From NCBI GenBank assembly GCA_031277015.1, contig JAISLZ010000089.1:1-32119 (forward strand): a stretch of 32,119 bases of DNA, in the 5' to 3' direction. The translations under genes were made by a program, and so were the position numbers. This document shows positions 7,321 to 15,655 of this stretch, piece by piece; the stretch's first letter is position 1; each line of letters opens with the position of its first letter. The DNA comes from Eubacteriales Family XIII. Incertae Sedis bacterium. Its GTDB lineage: Bacteria; Bacillota; Clostridia; Peptostreptococcales; Anaerovoracaceae. Under the pieces are notes generated by a model. The model ran no database searches. It was not told where the DNA came from and saw nothing but the letters and a program-made list of their open reading frames with translations.

Positions 7321-9507
7321 TTAGTGTCTGTTGTCGAGATAGAAGAAATCCGCCACCCGGTGCTTAGGGTCGAACAGGTTGTTGTATTCGAGCATGAAAT
7401 ACTCGTGCAGCAGCTTGTCCTGCGGTGTGGAAGCCTCCGCTTGGTTCTTGTTCGGGTTTGCGTGCGGATCGCGCTGTATCTTGTCCTCCGTGTTGTAGAA
7501 GGCGCCGTTCCTATCATAGTGGCCAAATGCCGTGATACACGGTACTTCCTCGAAAAGGCCGAGCAGATACTTGTTGTACGCGGTCATTTCTATCCCTCCC
7601 GCCTGGAGCGTAAGGGACGACAGATAGTTCATGCTCACACGCTCTATCGTCTTTTCCTCTATATCGAAATTAGCCCAGATAAAGAACGGTACACGGTATC
7701 GCTTCATCAGGTCCTCCGACGAAAGCTTGCCCATCGGAGCACCGAGCACCCTTTCATAAAACGGCACGGGAAGGGTAGCCTGATGGTCGCCAAAGAACAC
7801 GATTATCGTCGGGTCGCCGGTATTCCTGAAATACTCGACAAGCTCCCCCGTAGCCCGGTCACTCTCGTGCATCAATGACATGACCTTCCCTATTTCGTTA
7901 TGCTCTCCTATCTCGGATGAAGTCAACTCACCCAACGGAGTGATGGTGGGGGTGAAGTTCTTGTAATCGTTCCTGTAGTTCCCATGGTTCTGCATCGTTA
8001 TCGTCCATAGGAATACGGGCGCATCCGACTTTTTCTTATACTTCTCGTACAGAGATATGAGCTTACCGTAATCGGACTCATCCGATATATACTTCCTTAC
8101 CATCCGGGGGTCTTTGAAGTCGGTTTCGTCCAGGTATTTGTCGAACCCCAGCATCTCGTAAGCCCTCGGCCTGCTGTACCCGTTTCTGTCGAACGGGTGA
8201 ACGGCCACATTGCCCTGGTAACCCTGGTCCTTCAGAGTGCTCACGAGCGACGGCTGCGGAGATTTTATGTATAGCTGATAGGGGCTCGCGTTGACAGGGA
8301 CAAAGGCGAGCGAATTGCCGGTGAAAAACTCGAACTCCGAGTTGGCGGTGCCGCCCCCAAGCCCGGACGAGTAGGCCCATCCCTTGATCGTATCCTCCGT
8401 AAGGCTGTCATAAAAGGGCAGCATCGGCTCGTTCGTCTCTATGTGCTCGCCGATATTTGCAACATCGGTGAAACTTTCGTTCATGATGGTGATCACATTG
8501 GGCTTTTTGGCCCTCTCCGAGCCAGGGTAAGCCTTGTCGACCTTCTCAGCTATCCCAGCCGTTAGCTTCTGAACGGAGTCCGCAGAATAGCCTTTGGGTT
8601 TGTCCACGATGCTGATCTTCGCGCTGCGAATCAAGGAGAGAAGGCTCCCGTTCCTGTTGTACCCCTTTATCATCGGGTCGAATGTGCTCACCTTGATCCC
8701 TGCTACACCGTGCCTCCAGGCATAGTGGTCCGAAAGAACAAGCAAGTTGATGAGGCCGAGCCATCCTACGCAAAATACCGCGACAAGCGCCACACGAGCC
8801 TTCCGCCCGAAACGCTTACCTATCCTTAGCTTGCTCGTAACAACGCATATTGAGAAGATCGCCACGGCAAATATATACCCGCGGAAATCCAGGTCGTAGG
8901 TGAAATCCCCCAGCATCTCCGCGCCCGTGCCGAAGTTGGACAAGTCGGAAAAAATCAGGGGGCTGCCACGAAATATATTCGCGAAGTAGGCGATATATCC
9001 AAAAGTGCAGACAATCCCTGTGCCGACGAAAAGGCCCGTCCTTATCGCTCCCGTAGCAATAGTTCCAATGAAACACAGGAGATATATGATTGCCATGTTT
9101 AATAGGATTTTGAACAAAGCTAAATCGAAAGCGTGCGTATGGAACAGATACTCCAGAGCAAAGAACGTCGCCAAGGGTACGGCAAAGCAGCAAACTATCG
9201 TGAATATCCTGTTCCACTTCTCGTTCAGGACGTTTGGGACGACGGAAATGACGGCAACGAGAGCCAGGATGAACATCGTCCCCCCGGCCTTCCTTATCGC
9301 GAACCACGGCGTACCGTCGCTGTAGTGGTTAGTGTAGTAGTCAGGATGCATCCAGTATATCACCGCGAATACGGCGATGGCGCACAGGAACGCAATACGC
9401 AGAATCAACGACCACCGGCGCTGCGGCCATCCGTCCAGAAATAACTCTTTGATACTTTTATTTTTGAATCCCTTTGCGAATATACTTACTCTATCAAGCA
9501 CAAACAT
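7321..9507 (-). CDS. LtaS-type lipoteichoic acid synthase (phosphoglycerol transferase)
   Basis: A 728-residue polytopic membrane protein with an extracellular sulfatase-fold domain. Hydrophobic segments lie near residues 35-53, 77-93, 101-119, 131-154, 158-178, 210-226 and 238-259. The catalytic domain begins near 335: Glu344 in IMNESF is a metal ligand, Thr387 in GGGTANSEFEF is the expected nucleophile, and Asp574-His575 in FFGDHQA complete the metal site. LtaS enzymes polymerise glycerol phosphate from phosphatidylglycerol; relatives decorate sugars with it. The start is supported by GGAGAG just upstream. The protein is somewhat longer than typical LtaS and has more membrane segments than the usual five, so it may be a phosphoglycerol transferase I-like relative. 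It heads a unit with the downstream TagF-like gene. Confidence 0.85.
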   Translation of the reverse strand: MFVLDRVSIFAKGFKNKSIKELFLDGWPQRRWSLILRIAFLCAIAVFAVIYWMHPDYYTNHYSDGTPWFAIRKAGGTMFILALVAVISVVPNVLNEKWNRIFTIVCCFAVPLATFFALEYLFHTHAFDLALFKILLNMAIIYLLCFIGTIATGAIRTGLFVGTGIVCTFGYIAYFANIFRGSPLIFSDLSNFGTGAEMLGDFTYDLDFRGYIFAVAIFSICVVTSKLRIGKRFGRKARVALVAVFCVGWLGLINLLVLSDHYAWRHGVAGIKVSTFDPMIKGYNRNGSLLSLIRSAKISIVDKPKGYSADSVQKLTAGIAEKVDKAYPGSERAKKPNVITIMNESFTDVANIGEHIETNEPMLPFYDSLTEDTIKGWAYSSGLGGGTANSEFEFFTGNSLAFVPVNASPYQLYIKSPQPSLVSTLKDQGYQGNVAVHPFDRNGYSRPRAYEMLGFDKYLDETDFKDPRMVRKYISDESDYGKLISLYEKYKKKSDAPVFLWTITMQNHGNYRNDYKNFTPTITPLGELTSSEIGEHNEIGKVMSLMHESDRATGELVEYFRNTGDPTIIVFFGDHQATLPVPFYERVLGAPMGKLSSEDLMKRYRVPFFIWANFDIEEKTIERVSMNYLSSLTLQAGGIEMTAYNKYLLGLFEEVPCITAFGHYDRNGAFYNTEDKIQRDPHANPNKNQAEASTPQDKLLHEYFMLEYNNLFDPKHRVADFFYLDNRH

Positions 9508-9525
9508 TCTTCTCTCCAGGCGCCA

Positions 9526-9554
9526 ATTATATCATGTCAAATCCACCGCCGCAA
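9526..9554 (-). promoter_or_regulatory. Extended -10 promoter of the LtaS-like gene
   Basis: The minus strand carries TGATATAAT, a consensus -10 (9531-9526) with an extended TG element, and TTGCGG 17 bases upstream. The predicted start near 9519 leaves a leader of only about 12 bases containing GGAGAG. Confidence 0.6.
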
Positions 9555-9582
9555 CAATACCGAATTGGAAATTTTGATGATA

Positions 9583-9619
9583 GGAAAACAGCCGCTTCTA
9601 TTACAAAAGTGGGAAGCGG
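9583..9619 (-). terminator. Possible terminator after the Gfo/Idh/MocA unit
   Basis: CCGCTTC (9619-9613 on the minus strand) pairs with GAAGCGG (9598-9592), giving a 7-bp stem with a 14-base loop followed by TGTTTTCC. The T-run is weak. It lies between the end of the catabolic island and the LtaS promoter, a sensible place to stop transcription. I see no gene in 9508-9707. Confidence 0.45.
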
Positions 9620-9707
9620 TACAGTCTATCGCCAGAAACTAGCGCTTAACCCGCGCCCTGCTAAGGAGAAGGTTTCGCGATAAGTTCAACCTCGTAGCCA
9701 AGGGACT

Positions 9708-10880
9708 TTATTTTATCTCCGCAACAGCAACGCGCCTCTTTTCTTCGCTCGATTTGATGGCTGCTTCAAGCACGCGGATGCACGCTACTCCGTCGTTCAG
9801 GTTCGGCGTAAGTACGCCACCGTCCGAAATCGCGTTCAGAAAATCCACCGCCGCGTGGAAGAACGTATTTTCGTAACCGATGATATGCCCTGGACCCCAC
9901 CAGTTTCCCGCATAGGGATGATTCCCTGTCGTGACGCTTATAGTCTTAAAACCCTGTTCGGCGGCAGGACGCGTGGCGTCAAAAAACTCCAGCTCGTTCA
10001 TCCTTTCGAAGTTCCATCTGAGAGATCCCTTATTCCCATAAATCTCAAGCTCATTGCAATTCTTACGGCCCGTGGCAAAACGCGTCGAATTGAAACTACC
10101 CAGGGTACCACGTTCGAACTCCGCGATTATAAAGCTCGCGTCGTCGATATCGACGGGACCTTTCTCCTCGCTCACCTCGTCGCCAGATGTGAAAGTCGCG
10201 GCGCGCTTGCCCGGTAGCGGACGTTCCGTAACAAAGGTCTTTTGGACGGCCGTAACTGCGTCTATCTCTCCTACGAGATAGCGCGCAAGGTCTACCGAAT
10301 GTGAGTTCAGATCGTAGAGCGGGCCACCGCCGGCCAGCTCCTTCTTGAAATGCCATGTGAGCGGGAAGTTAGGATCCACCACCCAATCCTGCAGGTAAGT
10401 GCCGCGCCAATGAAAGATATCTCCGATGCGCCCGTCATCGATCAGATGTTTTGCGTAGGTGACGGCGGGAACGCGGCGGTAATTGTGGTTGAGGTAATGC
10501 ACGACGCCGGCTTTCTCTGCGGCCTCGGCCATCGCTTTTGCCTGGGCATAGGTCACGGCCGCCGGTTTTTCGCAGAATATATGCTTGCCCGCTTCGGCGG
10601 CGGCAACAGCGATCTCACTATGCATAAATGTAGGGGCGGATATGTCGATGACATCGATGTCGTCGCGTTCTATGATGGTTCGCCAATCGTCCGTGACTGT
10701 CTCCCAGCCCCATTTTTCAGTAAATTCCCGCGTAAGGTCGGGATTCCTGCTGAAACAGACTTTCAACACCGGATCGAAGTCCGTATCAAATACGCGGCTC
10801 ACGTTGAGCCACGCAAGACTGTGCGCCCGCCCCATGAATCCCGTCCCAATGAGACCGATGTTGATTTTTTTCTTTGCCAT
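9708..10880 (-). CDS. Gfo/Idh/MocA-family NAD(P)-dependent oxidoreductase
   Basis: About 390 residues. The N-terminal Rossmann fold starts with GLIGTGFMGRAH, the CEKP motif (Glu-Lys-Pro at about 104-106) holds the catalytic Lys, and GGPLYDLNSHSVDLARY provides the family Asp190/His194 pair. Members oxidise hydroxyl groups of sugars, inositols or glycosides. I prefer the ATG at 10880 (MAKKK), since AAAGG sits directly against the alternative ATG at 10892. It is the last gene of a three-gene unit, after a TIM-barrel isomerase and a FucI/AraA-like protein. That pairing also occurs in clusters acting through 3-keto-glycoside intermediates, including C-glycoside cleavage, but the substrate here is unknown. 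Confidence 0.85.
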   Translation of the reverse strand: MAKKKINIGLIGTGFMGRAHSLAWLNVSRVFDTDFDPVLKVCFSRNPDLTREFTEKWGWETVTDDWRTIIERDDIDVIDISAPTFMHSEIAVAAAEAGKHIFCEKPAAVTYAQAKAMAEAAEKAGVVHYLNHNYRRVPAVTYAKHLIDDGRIGDIFHWRGTYLQDWVVDPNFPLTWHFKKELAGGGPLYDLNSHSVDLARYLVGEIDAVTAVQKTFVTERPLPGKRAATFTSGDEVSEEKGPVDIDDASFIIAEFERGTLGSFNSTRFATGRKNCNELEIYGNKGSLRWNFERMNELEFFDATRPAAEQGFKTISVTTGNHPYAGNWWGPGHIIGYENTFFHAAVDFLNAISDGGVLTPNLNDGVACIRVLEAAIKSSEEKRRVAVAEIK

Positions 10881-10921
10881 TATGTCATTCATCCTTTCTA
10901 TATATTGCTACGGTAGCCGGT

Positions 10922-11788
10922 TCAGCTTACCGCATCGCGAATACGTTTCATTTCTTTGACGCTGATGCTGACGGCCTCATCTTCATATCCTGTCCAATCG
11001 GTATGCGGATGGTCGATTTCGACTGCGAGGAAGCCTTGGTAGTCCGCTTTCGCGAGGTATCCCGCGAGTTTCATATTGTCGACGAGCCCTTGCCCCACAG
11101 GGACACCCGCAAAGAAGAACCACTCTCGCGGATCGACATTTGGATCGACGTTCAGGTCTTTGCAGTGGGTCGCAAACACATAAGGGGCCAGCTTTTCCAT
11201 GCCCGCGACGGGGTTGTCAAGCAGGCGTAGAAAATTCCCCGTATCGAAGTTGACTCCGAAATTCGGGTCGTCGACCATTTCAAGAAGCTGGAGTATCTCG
11301 TCCGACGTGAAATCGATATGATTCTCAACCGCAAGCTTCACATTGTTGTCGTTGGCTATCGCCATGCACTCCTTGAACTGGGCGGCCAGCCTCTCAAGCT
11401 GTTCCTTATGATCCTCGTGGCGGAACATGAGGCTCGAGCCCGTCACGCGCATAACGTCCGCCCCGATCAGCTGGGCGCGAGGTATGAGAGACTTGACTTC
11501 CTCGAACGCCTTGGGATTCAGACCGCGCTCAAGACCGTCGGGATGCCCCCACGCAAACACGCGGTCAAATCCATATTCATCGAGCTGCGGCCCAAGCTCT
11601 TTCAGATAGCCGGGCTCCAGGCTCGGAAGGAAACATGTCTCCAGCGACACGGCCTCCGCGCCTATCTCATACGCCCTTTTGAGAAAGTCCTCGATGGTCA
11701 TATCCTTATCCGGCGCCCTCTGGTCGGGATACACTTCCCCAAAGAACCGGTGATAACAATAACTGTCAATACCCACTTTCATTTTCAC
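10922..11788 (-). CDS. Xylose-isomerase-like TIM-barrel sugar isomerase/epimerase
   Basis: About 289 residues of the AP endonuclease 2/sugar phosphate isomerase superfamily. The four-ligand metal site is visible as Glu in AVENHID, Asp in NFDTGNFLRLL, His in THCKDL and Glu in AVEIDHPHTDW, the order expected for D-tagatose 3-epimerase-like enzymes. The ORF could begin at 11839, but GGGAGG lies 8 bases before a GTG at 11788 (or 14 before the ATG at 11782), so the extension, which overlaps the preceding gene, is unlikely. It lies between the FucI-like gene and the Gfo/Idh/MocA dehydrogenase. It may epimerise, isomerise or eliminate on the ketone made by that dehydrogenase. Confidence 0.82.
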   Translation of the reverse strand: MKMKVGIDSYCYHRFFGEVYPDQRAPDKDMTIEDFLKRAYEIGAEAVSLETCFLPSLEPGYLKELGPQLDEYGFDRVFAWGHPDGLERGLNPKAFEEVKSLIPRAQLIGADVMRVTGSSLMFRHEDHKEQLERLAAQFKECMAIANDNNVKLAVENHIDFTSDEILQLLEMVDDPNFGVNFDTGNFLRLLDNPVAGMEKLAPYVFATHCKDLNVDPNVDPREWFFFAGVPVGQGLVDNMKLAGYLAKADYQGFLAVEIDHPHTDWTGYEDEAVSISVKEMKRIRDAVS

Positions 11789-11819
11789 TTTCTTTACCTC
11801 CCTTGGCTGCTTTTTATCA

Positions 11820-13154
11820 TTATAGAGAAACGAGTTCAAATCCGAAAGTTTTTGCCAGTTGCGTGAGGGCGGGCTTTTGGTTGCCTGTCACTATGAGCGC
11901 GTGGTGCGAACACAGATGCTCCATGATCCTGTGCCCGTCCTTCCAGCGGATCAACGCGCCGTTACGGCAATCCGAGCCCGGGTACTGCACATAGTCTTCG
12001 ATCTCCGCTTCGATAACGGAGAATCGCTTCAGGTCGGGATATATCTTCGCTAGCGTGACCGGTCCCTTGGCAAATTCACAGTCGATCACGTGGGCGTCGT
12101 CGTCCACAATCTCGAGCACCTTGGGGCGCATCACCCACTTTGAGCAGAAACCCCGCGGCGCGAAACCGTAGTAACCACAGTGCACTCCGAGGGCATGATT
12201 ATCCGGGTCATCGATGTCGGGGAACTTGTCGATCTTCTCATGCGCAAGCGCCGCCATGCCCACGAGAAACGGGTACAGGTTCGTCATCATCACGGGCTGC
12301 ACGAGCGACCTATAAAGGATGAATGTGCTGATCATTGTGAGAGTATCGCCTTCGCACGCAAATATGATGCCGTCCCTCTCAAACAGTTCGTTCCACGCGA
12401 GGCAAGGCGTAGTCCCGGAATTGAACGATTCATTCAGGCAGTTCGCGCCGACGCCCTCCACTCCCCCCAGTTCCTCGATCACTTCCTTTACTGCGATGTA
12501 GAGCTTCACGGCTTTCAGGAAAGATACGTCGGTCAGTTCCTGGTCTTTCGGCACGTTCCAATCCCGGCAGACCTCACGCGCCATGTCGTCTGAAATGCCG
12601 GCCGCCTTCTCGTTGAGTTCCCTGTAGCTGCGGTATATGAGCTTGACGCCGAAGGTGTCCTCAAGGCGTTCCGTACATTCCCGCTCCCACCAGAAGAAGC
12701 GCTTGAAGATGTATGCCTGCATACCCTCACCCGGGCTATCCTGAAACATCAGGAACTTGGCTCCGTCCTTCATGGCCTTCTTCGCGGCGATAGAACGGAT
12801 GACCACCTTCGCCAGCTCTGTCGTATAGGGAGAGAACACCGTAAGTCCCTTTTCCCTCAGGTAAGTGACGATCTCCCAATCCCACATCTCGACCGTGCCG
12901 AACTTCGATGTGAGCGCGATCATCGGCAGGCCGTAAGCCGCCAATTTGTCGCGGTCGCCGAAGGCCGCCCCGATCAGCTGAGGGAAAACTATGGCATCCG
13001 CATCCGGTATCGGGTCACCGACAGCGGCAACTTTAAGTATCTCGGCAACATCACCGTACATTCCCTTCAAATTCTCTACCTGGGTATTAAATTCCCCTAT
13101 TTCTCTTTCATTGGCCGCCTTGAAATACAGCGGTATCAACCTCGCTTTTTGCAT
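11820..13154 (-). CDS. L-fucose/L-arabinose isomerase-related protein
   Basis: A 444-residue protein related to the FucI/AraA fold. Features seen are an N-terminal domain with ADAIVFPQLIG and IALTSKFGTVEMWDWE, a middle domain with GANCLNES, then FACEGDTLTMIST and ALGVHCGYYGFAP, where Glu, Asp and His could form the metal site as in FucI. It is shorter than FucI (about 590) and near AraA (about 500), as in the uncharacterised FucI-related proteins of sugar clusters. It is the first gene of the 13154-9708 unit and has its own promoter with candidate DeoR operators. Probable role: aldose-ketose isomerisation of the imported sugar or its product. Exact activity not assignable. Confidence 0.68.
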   Translation of the reverse strand: MQKARLIPLYFKAANEREIGEFNTQVENLKGMYGDVAEILKVAAVGDPIPDADAIVFPQLIGAAFGDRDKLAAYGLPMIALTSKFGTVEMWDWEIVTYLREKGLTVFSPYTTELAKVVIRSIAAKKAMKDGAKFLMFQDSPGEGMQAYIFKRFFWWERECTERLEDTFGVKLIYRSYRELNEKAAGISDDMAREVCRDWNVPKDQELTDVSFLKAVKLYIAVKEVIEELGGVEGVGANCLNESFNSGTTPCLAWNELFERDGIIFACEGDTLTMISTFILYRSLVQPVMMTNLYPFLVGMAALAHEKIDKFPDIDDPDNHALGVHCGYYGFAPRGFCSKWVMRPKVLEIVDDDAHVIDCEFAKGPVTLAKIYPDLKRFSVIEAEIEDYVQYPGSDCRNGALIRWKDGHRIMEHLCSHHALIVTGNQKPALTQLAKTFGFELVSL

Positions 13155-13202
13155 AGTTGTCTCACATTCTCCCTCCGGATTTCACGCACGCTACAGCTCA
13201 TC

Positions 13203-13230
13203 TTTTGTTTACTAGCGTTTGCTTTCATTT
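13203..13230. promoter_or_regulatory. Candidate DeoR-family operator repeats at the FucI-like promoter
   Basis: TTTTGTTT (13203-13210) and TTTCATTT (13223-13230) are spaced exactly 20 bp, with a weaker TAGCGTTT between them at 13213 and TTTTATTA at 13233. The array lies from just beside the -10 into the leader, a good position for repression. The same motif and phase occur at 22150-22197. Confidence 0.5.
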
Positions 13231-13236
13231 GCTTTT

Positions 13237-13264
13237 ATTATATAACTTCACCGCGCCATGTCAA
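13237..13264 (-). promoter_or_regulatory. Consensus sigma-A promoter of the FucI-like/isomerase/dehydrogenase unit
   Basis: On the minus strand a perfect TTGACA (13264-13259), a 16-base spacer and a perfect TATAAT (13242-13237). The strength of this promoter implies repression when the substrate is absent. Confidence 0.8.
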
Positions 13265-13271
13265 GGAATAT

Positions 13272-13301
13272 AAAAAGATATAGCCCGATATCAGCCTATA
13301 T
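13272..13301 (-). terminator. Weak terminator after the phosphotriesterase-family gene
   Basis: ATATAG (13301-13296) and CTATAT (13283-13278) form an AT-rich 6-bp stem followed by C and five Ts (13276-13272) on the minus strand. It lies between the end of the nine-gene unit and the next promoter. The low stem stability makes it uncertain. Confidence 0.4.
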
Positions 13302-13309
13302 GTAACATC

Positions 13310-14338
13310 TCAGATATGGGGCAACGGCTTAACAATTCTCGCGAGGGCGCGGGCGGGGTTCTCCACGAATATCTTTTGGATATGCGCAGCGTCCGCACCG
13401 GAGCTTTGCAGGAAGGGGATGAAATCCGTCTTCATGTACTCTAGGCCGGGCGCCCCTCCGTAGCCGCGCAGGCGCATGCGCGTGACGTCGAGCGACATCA
13501 GGATACGGTCAGCGAAGCCCGCCTCCAGCATCTCCATGATGACGCGCACCTCGTCTTCCTGCGTATGGTACTTAGGTCTCGCGACGGTGTCGTACTCGAG
13601 GTACGCGCCGCCGCGTGCGAGCTCCTTGTGCAGCGATATGTCACCTGCCGCCCTGTCCAGGTGGCAGTATATTGTCCGCTCCGGGCGGACGCCGCGCGCG
13701 TCGAGGAAGCGCGCGAGGCGCAGTGGGCCGGCGCCTTCATCCACATGGATCAGGATCGCGGTTCCGGTCACGGCTGACACCCTTGCTACGGCGCCGAATA
13801 ATTTTGAGTGAAGATCGGTAAAATCCGGCTCGAGGGCAGCCTTGATGACACCCGCGCGTATTTCGGTGCGCCGCATGGCGCCTGACACAAAAAGGTCCGT
13901 CCACGCCGTGATGCCGCTCGCTGTGCTGCCGTTCACAGGGTAGAACGGAGCAGCGTACATGCCTTCATCGATCTCACCGGTGAACACACCCGCCATTTCA
14001 TCCTCGCTCTGGTCCAGGAAGGGATTGCCTTCACCATAGTAGAACAACTTGTGGAAACCCGTGGACGCGACCACATGGATGCCGCAATCTTCGGAGATGC
14101 GTAACAAGGCCTCAGCATCTCTGCCCGTGAACAAGGGTTGAGCGTCGACGATGGCGGAGCCACCCGCGTCCCTGAAAGCTATAGCGTCCGTTTCCGTCCT
14201 ACATATATCATCGATCAAAAGCTGGGGATAGCGATCTGCGGCGGGGCCGGGCGCGATAAACAGGTGCTCATGCGGCTGGCAGAATCCGAGCGCCGCGGGG
14301 TCGATATCCCCTCTTACCGTCGTGATGTGTCCGCTCAT
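13310..14338 (-). CDS. Phosphotriesterase-family metal-dependent hydrolase, probable sugar lactonase
   Basis: A 342-residue amidohydrolase-superfamily protein with every binuclear-site ligand of the phosphotriesterase family: His23 and His25 in QPHEH, carboxylated Lys166 in GVIKAA, His198 in ILIHVD, His226 in TIYCHLD and Asp284 in LMSLDVTR. Several enzymes of this group (COG1735) are known to hydrolyse sugar lactones or phosphosugar lactones, and few are true phosphotriesterases. Placed after a KDPG-type aldolase and in an operon with a Gfo/Idh/MocA dehydrogenase, lactone hydrolysis is the best reading. It is the last gene of the nine-gene unit. The ribosome site is poor (GAGA only). Substrate unproven. 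Confidence 0.8.
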   Translation of the reverse strand: MSGHITTVRGDIDPAALGFCQPHEHLFIAPGPAADRYPQLLIDDICRTETDAIAFRDAGGSAIVDAQPLFTGRDAEALLRISEDCGIHVVASTGFHKLFYYGEGNPFLDQSEDEMAGVFTGEIDEGMYAAPFYPVNGSTASGITAWTDLFVSGAMRRTEIRAGVIKAALEPDFTDLHSKLFGAVARVSAVTGTAILIHVDEGAGPLRLARFLDARGVRPERTIYCHLDRAAGDISLHKELARGGAYLEYDTVARPKYHTQEDEVRVIMEMLEAGFADRILMSLDVTRMRLRGYGGAPGLEYMKTDFIPFLQSSGADAAHIQKIFVENPARALARIVKPLPHI

Positions 14339-14371
14339 ATGAATCTCTGCGATAACGCCATCATACCGGCG

Positions 14372-15019
14372 TCATCTGAGCGACTTTATCACATGCACGG
14401 ATTCACGACAGGCTTCCGTGATATCGGCAAAATTCCTGGCTCGTATGTCATTGCGGGGGCAGAGCCATCCGCCTCCGACAGCCGCGATCTGTGGGATGAC
14501 GAAGTCCCCCAGGTTGCCCAGGTCCACTCCACCCGTAGGGATGAACCGTACACCGGGGAACGGCCCCGACAGGGCTTTGATTGCCTTCACTCCGCCGTAT
14601 ACATTCGCGGGAAAGAACTTGACGACGCTTAGACCGAGGCCTATCGCGACGGTGATCTCCGTCGGAGTGACACAGCCCGGATAGACTGGCACGCCTTCCT
14701 CCAGGCACCACGAGACGATCTTAGGGTCGAGCCCGGGCGATACCACGAACCGCGCGCCGCGGCGCACGGCCTCCTTCGCCGCGTCAAGCGACAACACGGT
14801 GCCGGCGCCGACGATCACGTCAGCGGCGCTCTCCGAGACGGACGCGATGGCGTCCTGCCCTGCCTCCGTCCTCAGCGTTATCTCCATGACGCCCACGCCG
14901 CCAGCCTTCAGGGCTTCCGCTGTGTGGACAGCGTCTGACGCGTCGTCGATGACCACGACAGGGACGAGCCCGATGCTTTCGATCCTGCCCTCTATGTCAT
15001 TGCCCATATTCACATCCAT
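14372..15019 (-). CDS. eda: KDPG/KHG-type aldolase (Eda family)
   Basis: A 215-residue class I aldolase of the 2-keto-3-deoxy-6-phosphogluconate family. The Schiff-base lysine is Lys134 in VVKFFPA and the acid/base glutamate is Glu46 in MEITLRT; VGAGTVLS, VSPGLD and PTGGVDLGN are conserved phosphate-binding and structural segments. The reaction is reversible aldol cleavage to pyruvate plus an aldehyde such as glyceraldehyde 3-phosphate, glyoxylate or a shorter aldehyde. Two nearby ATGs (15019, 15007) compete as starts: the AAGG sequence abuts the first, so the second is possible. It follows the cupin gene by 3 bases. No dehydratase of the IlvD/EDD or enolase family is visible nearby to supply a keto-deoxy acid, so the upstream step is open. 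Confidence 0.9.
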   Translation of the reverse strand: MDVNMGNDIEGRIESIGLVPVVVIDDASDAVHTAEALKAGGVGVMEITLRTEAGQDAIASVSESAADVIVGAGTVLSLDAAKEAVRRGARFVVSPGLDPKIVSWCLEEGVPVYPGCVTPTEITVAIGLGLSVVKFFPANVYGGVKAIKALSGPFPGVRFIPTGGVDLGNLGDFVIPQIAAVGGGWLCPRNDIRARNFADITEACRESVHVIKSLR

Positions 15020-15022
15020 CCT

Positions 15023-15613
15023 TCACTCGGCCTTCCATTTCGGGTTGTCGATCAACTCGTAACCGCCGCTGGCCTTTTCTACTACAAGCTTGCGGTAGCC
15101 CTTCGTCTCTATCGTGCCATAGTCATGGCCGGCATCGCCACGGAAGGCAAAGAACGTGACGAGCGGGCTGCTGCCCGTATTCACGCTCCTGTGTGCGTAA
15201 CGCTGCGGTACGTAGACAGAGACACCCGGCTTGAACTCCTCGAAAGAGACATCCCCCTCGGGGTTCTCGAATATCATGCCGCCTTCTCCCGACAGGCAGA
15301 AATACACCTCGGCGGTCTCGAGCACGGTATGGAAATGCCCCTTGGTCATGTAGAACTCCCTGCCCACCTTGCCCGGGTACGTGATAGAGGTCCCGAACGC
15401 GATATCCCCGGGGAGTTCCGGCACACCCAGCTCGTAGAACTCGTATATCAGCGGATCTCCACCCTTTAGCAGCTCGGTAGCGGCCGCGTCATCATAGAAC
15501 ATTCCCGCGACCTTTGAAAGATACCTCTTTGAACTCTCCGCCGTTCCCGAAAGCCCGGTAACGAGCGAAAAATCCACGGTGAAACTCCTTGTCCAGTCAA
15601 AATTATTAGCCAT
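15023..15613 (-). CDS. Cupin-type glucose-6-phosphate isomerase
   Basis: A 196-residue cupin of the archaeal-type phosphoglucose isomerase family. The metal-site residues are all present with the spacing of the Pyrococcus enzyme: His93 and His95 in TKGHFH, Glu102 in AEVYF and His141 in YAHRSVN; the conserved YVPQRYAH and EFYMTKGH segments are also visible. The family interconverts glucose 6-phosphate and fructose 6-phosphate using bound metal. AGGAG lies just before the ATG. This fold is uncommon in bacteria compared with the normal Pgi, and its place in a catabolic operon suggests action on a related sugar phosphate or uronate rather than housekeeping glycolysis. Family confident, substrate inferred. 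Confidence 0.82.
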   Translation of the reverse strand: MANNFDWTRSFTVDFSLVTGLSGTAESSKRYLSKVAGMFYDDAAATELLKGGDPLIYEFYELGVPELPGDIAFGTSITYPGKVGREFYMTKGHFHTVLETAEVYFCLSGEGGMIFENPEGDVSFEEFKPGVSVYVPQRYAHRSVNTGSSPLVTFFAFRGDAGHDYGTIETKGYRKLVVEKASGGYELIDNPKWKAE

Positions 15614-15655
15614 CTTACTCTCCTGTTCTCTCTCTGCTTACTGCTACGGACCGCA

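Noticed and set aside
6952-7878. Long plus-strand open frames opposite the TagF-like and LtaS-like genes
   Set aside because: They are antisense shadows of well supported genes, lack ribosome sites and resemble no protein family.
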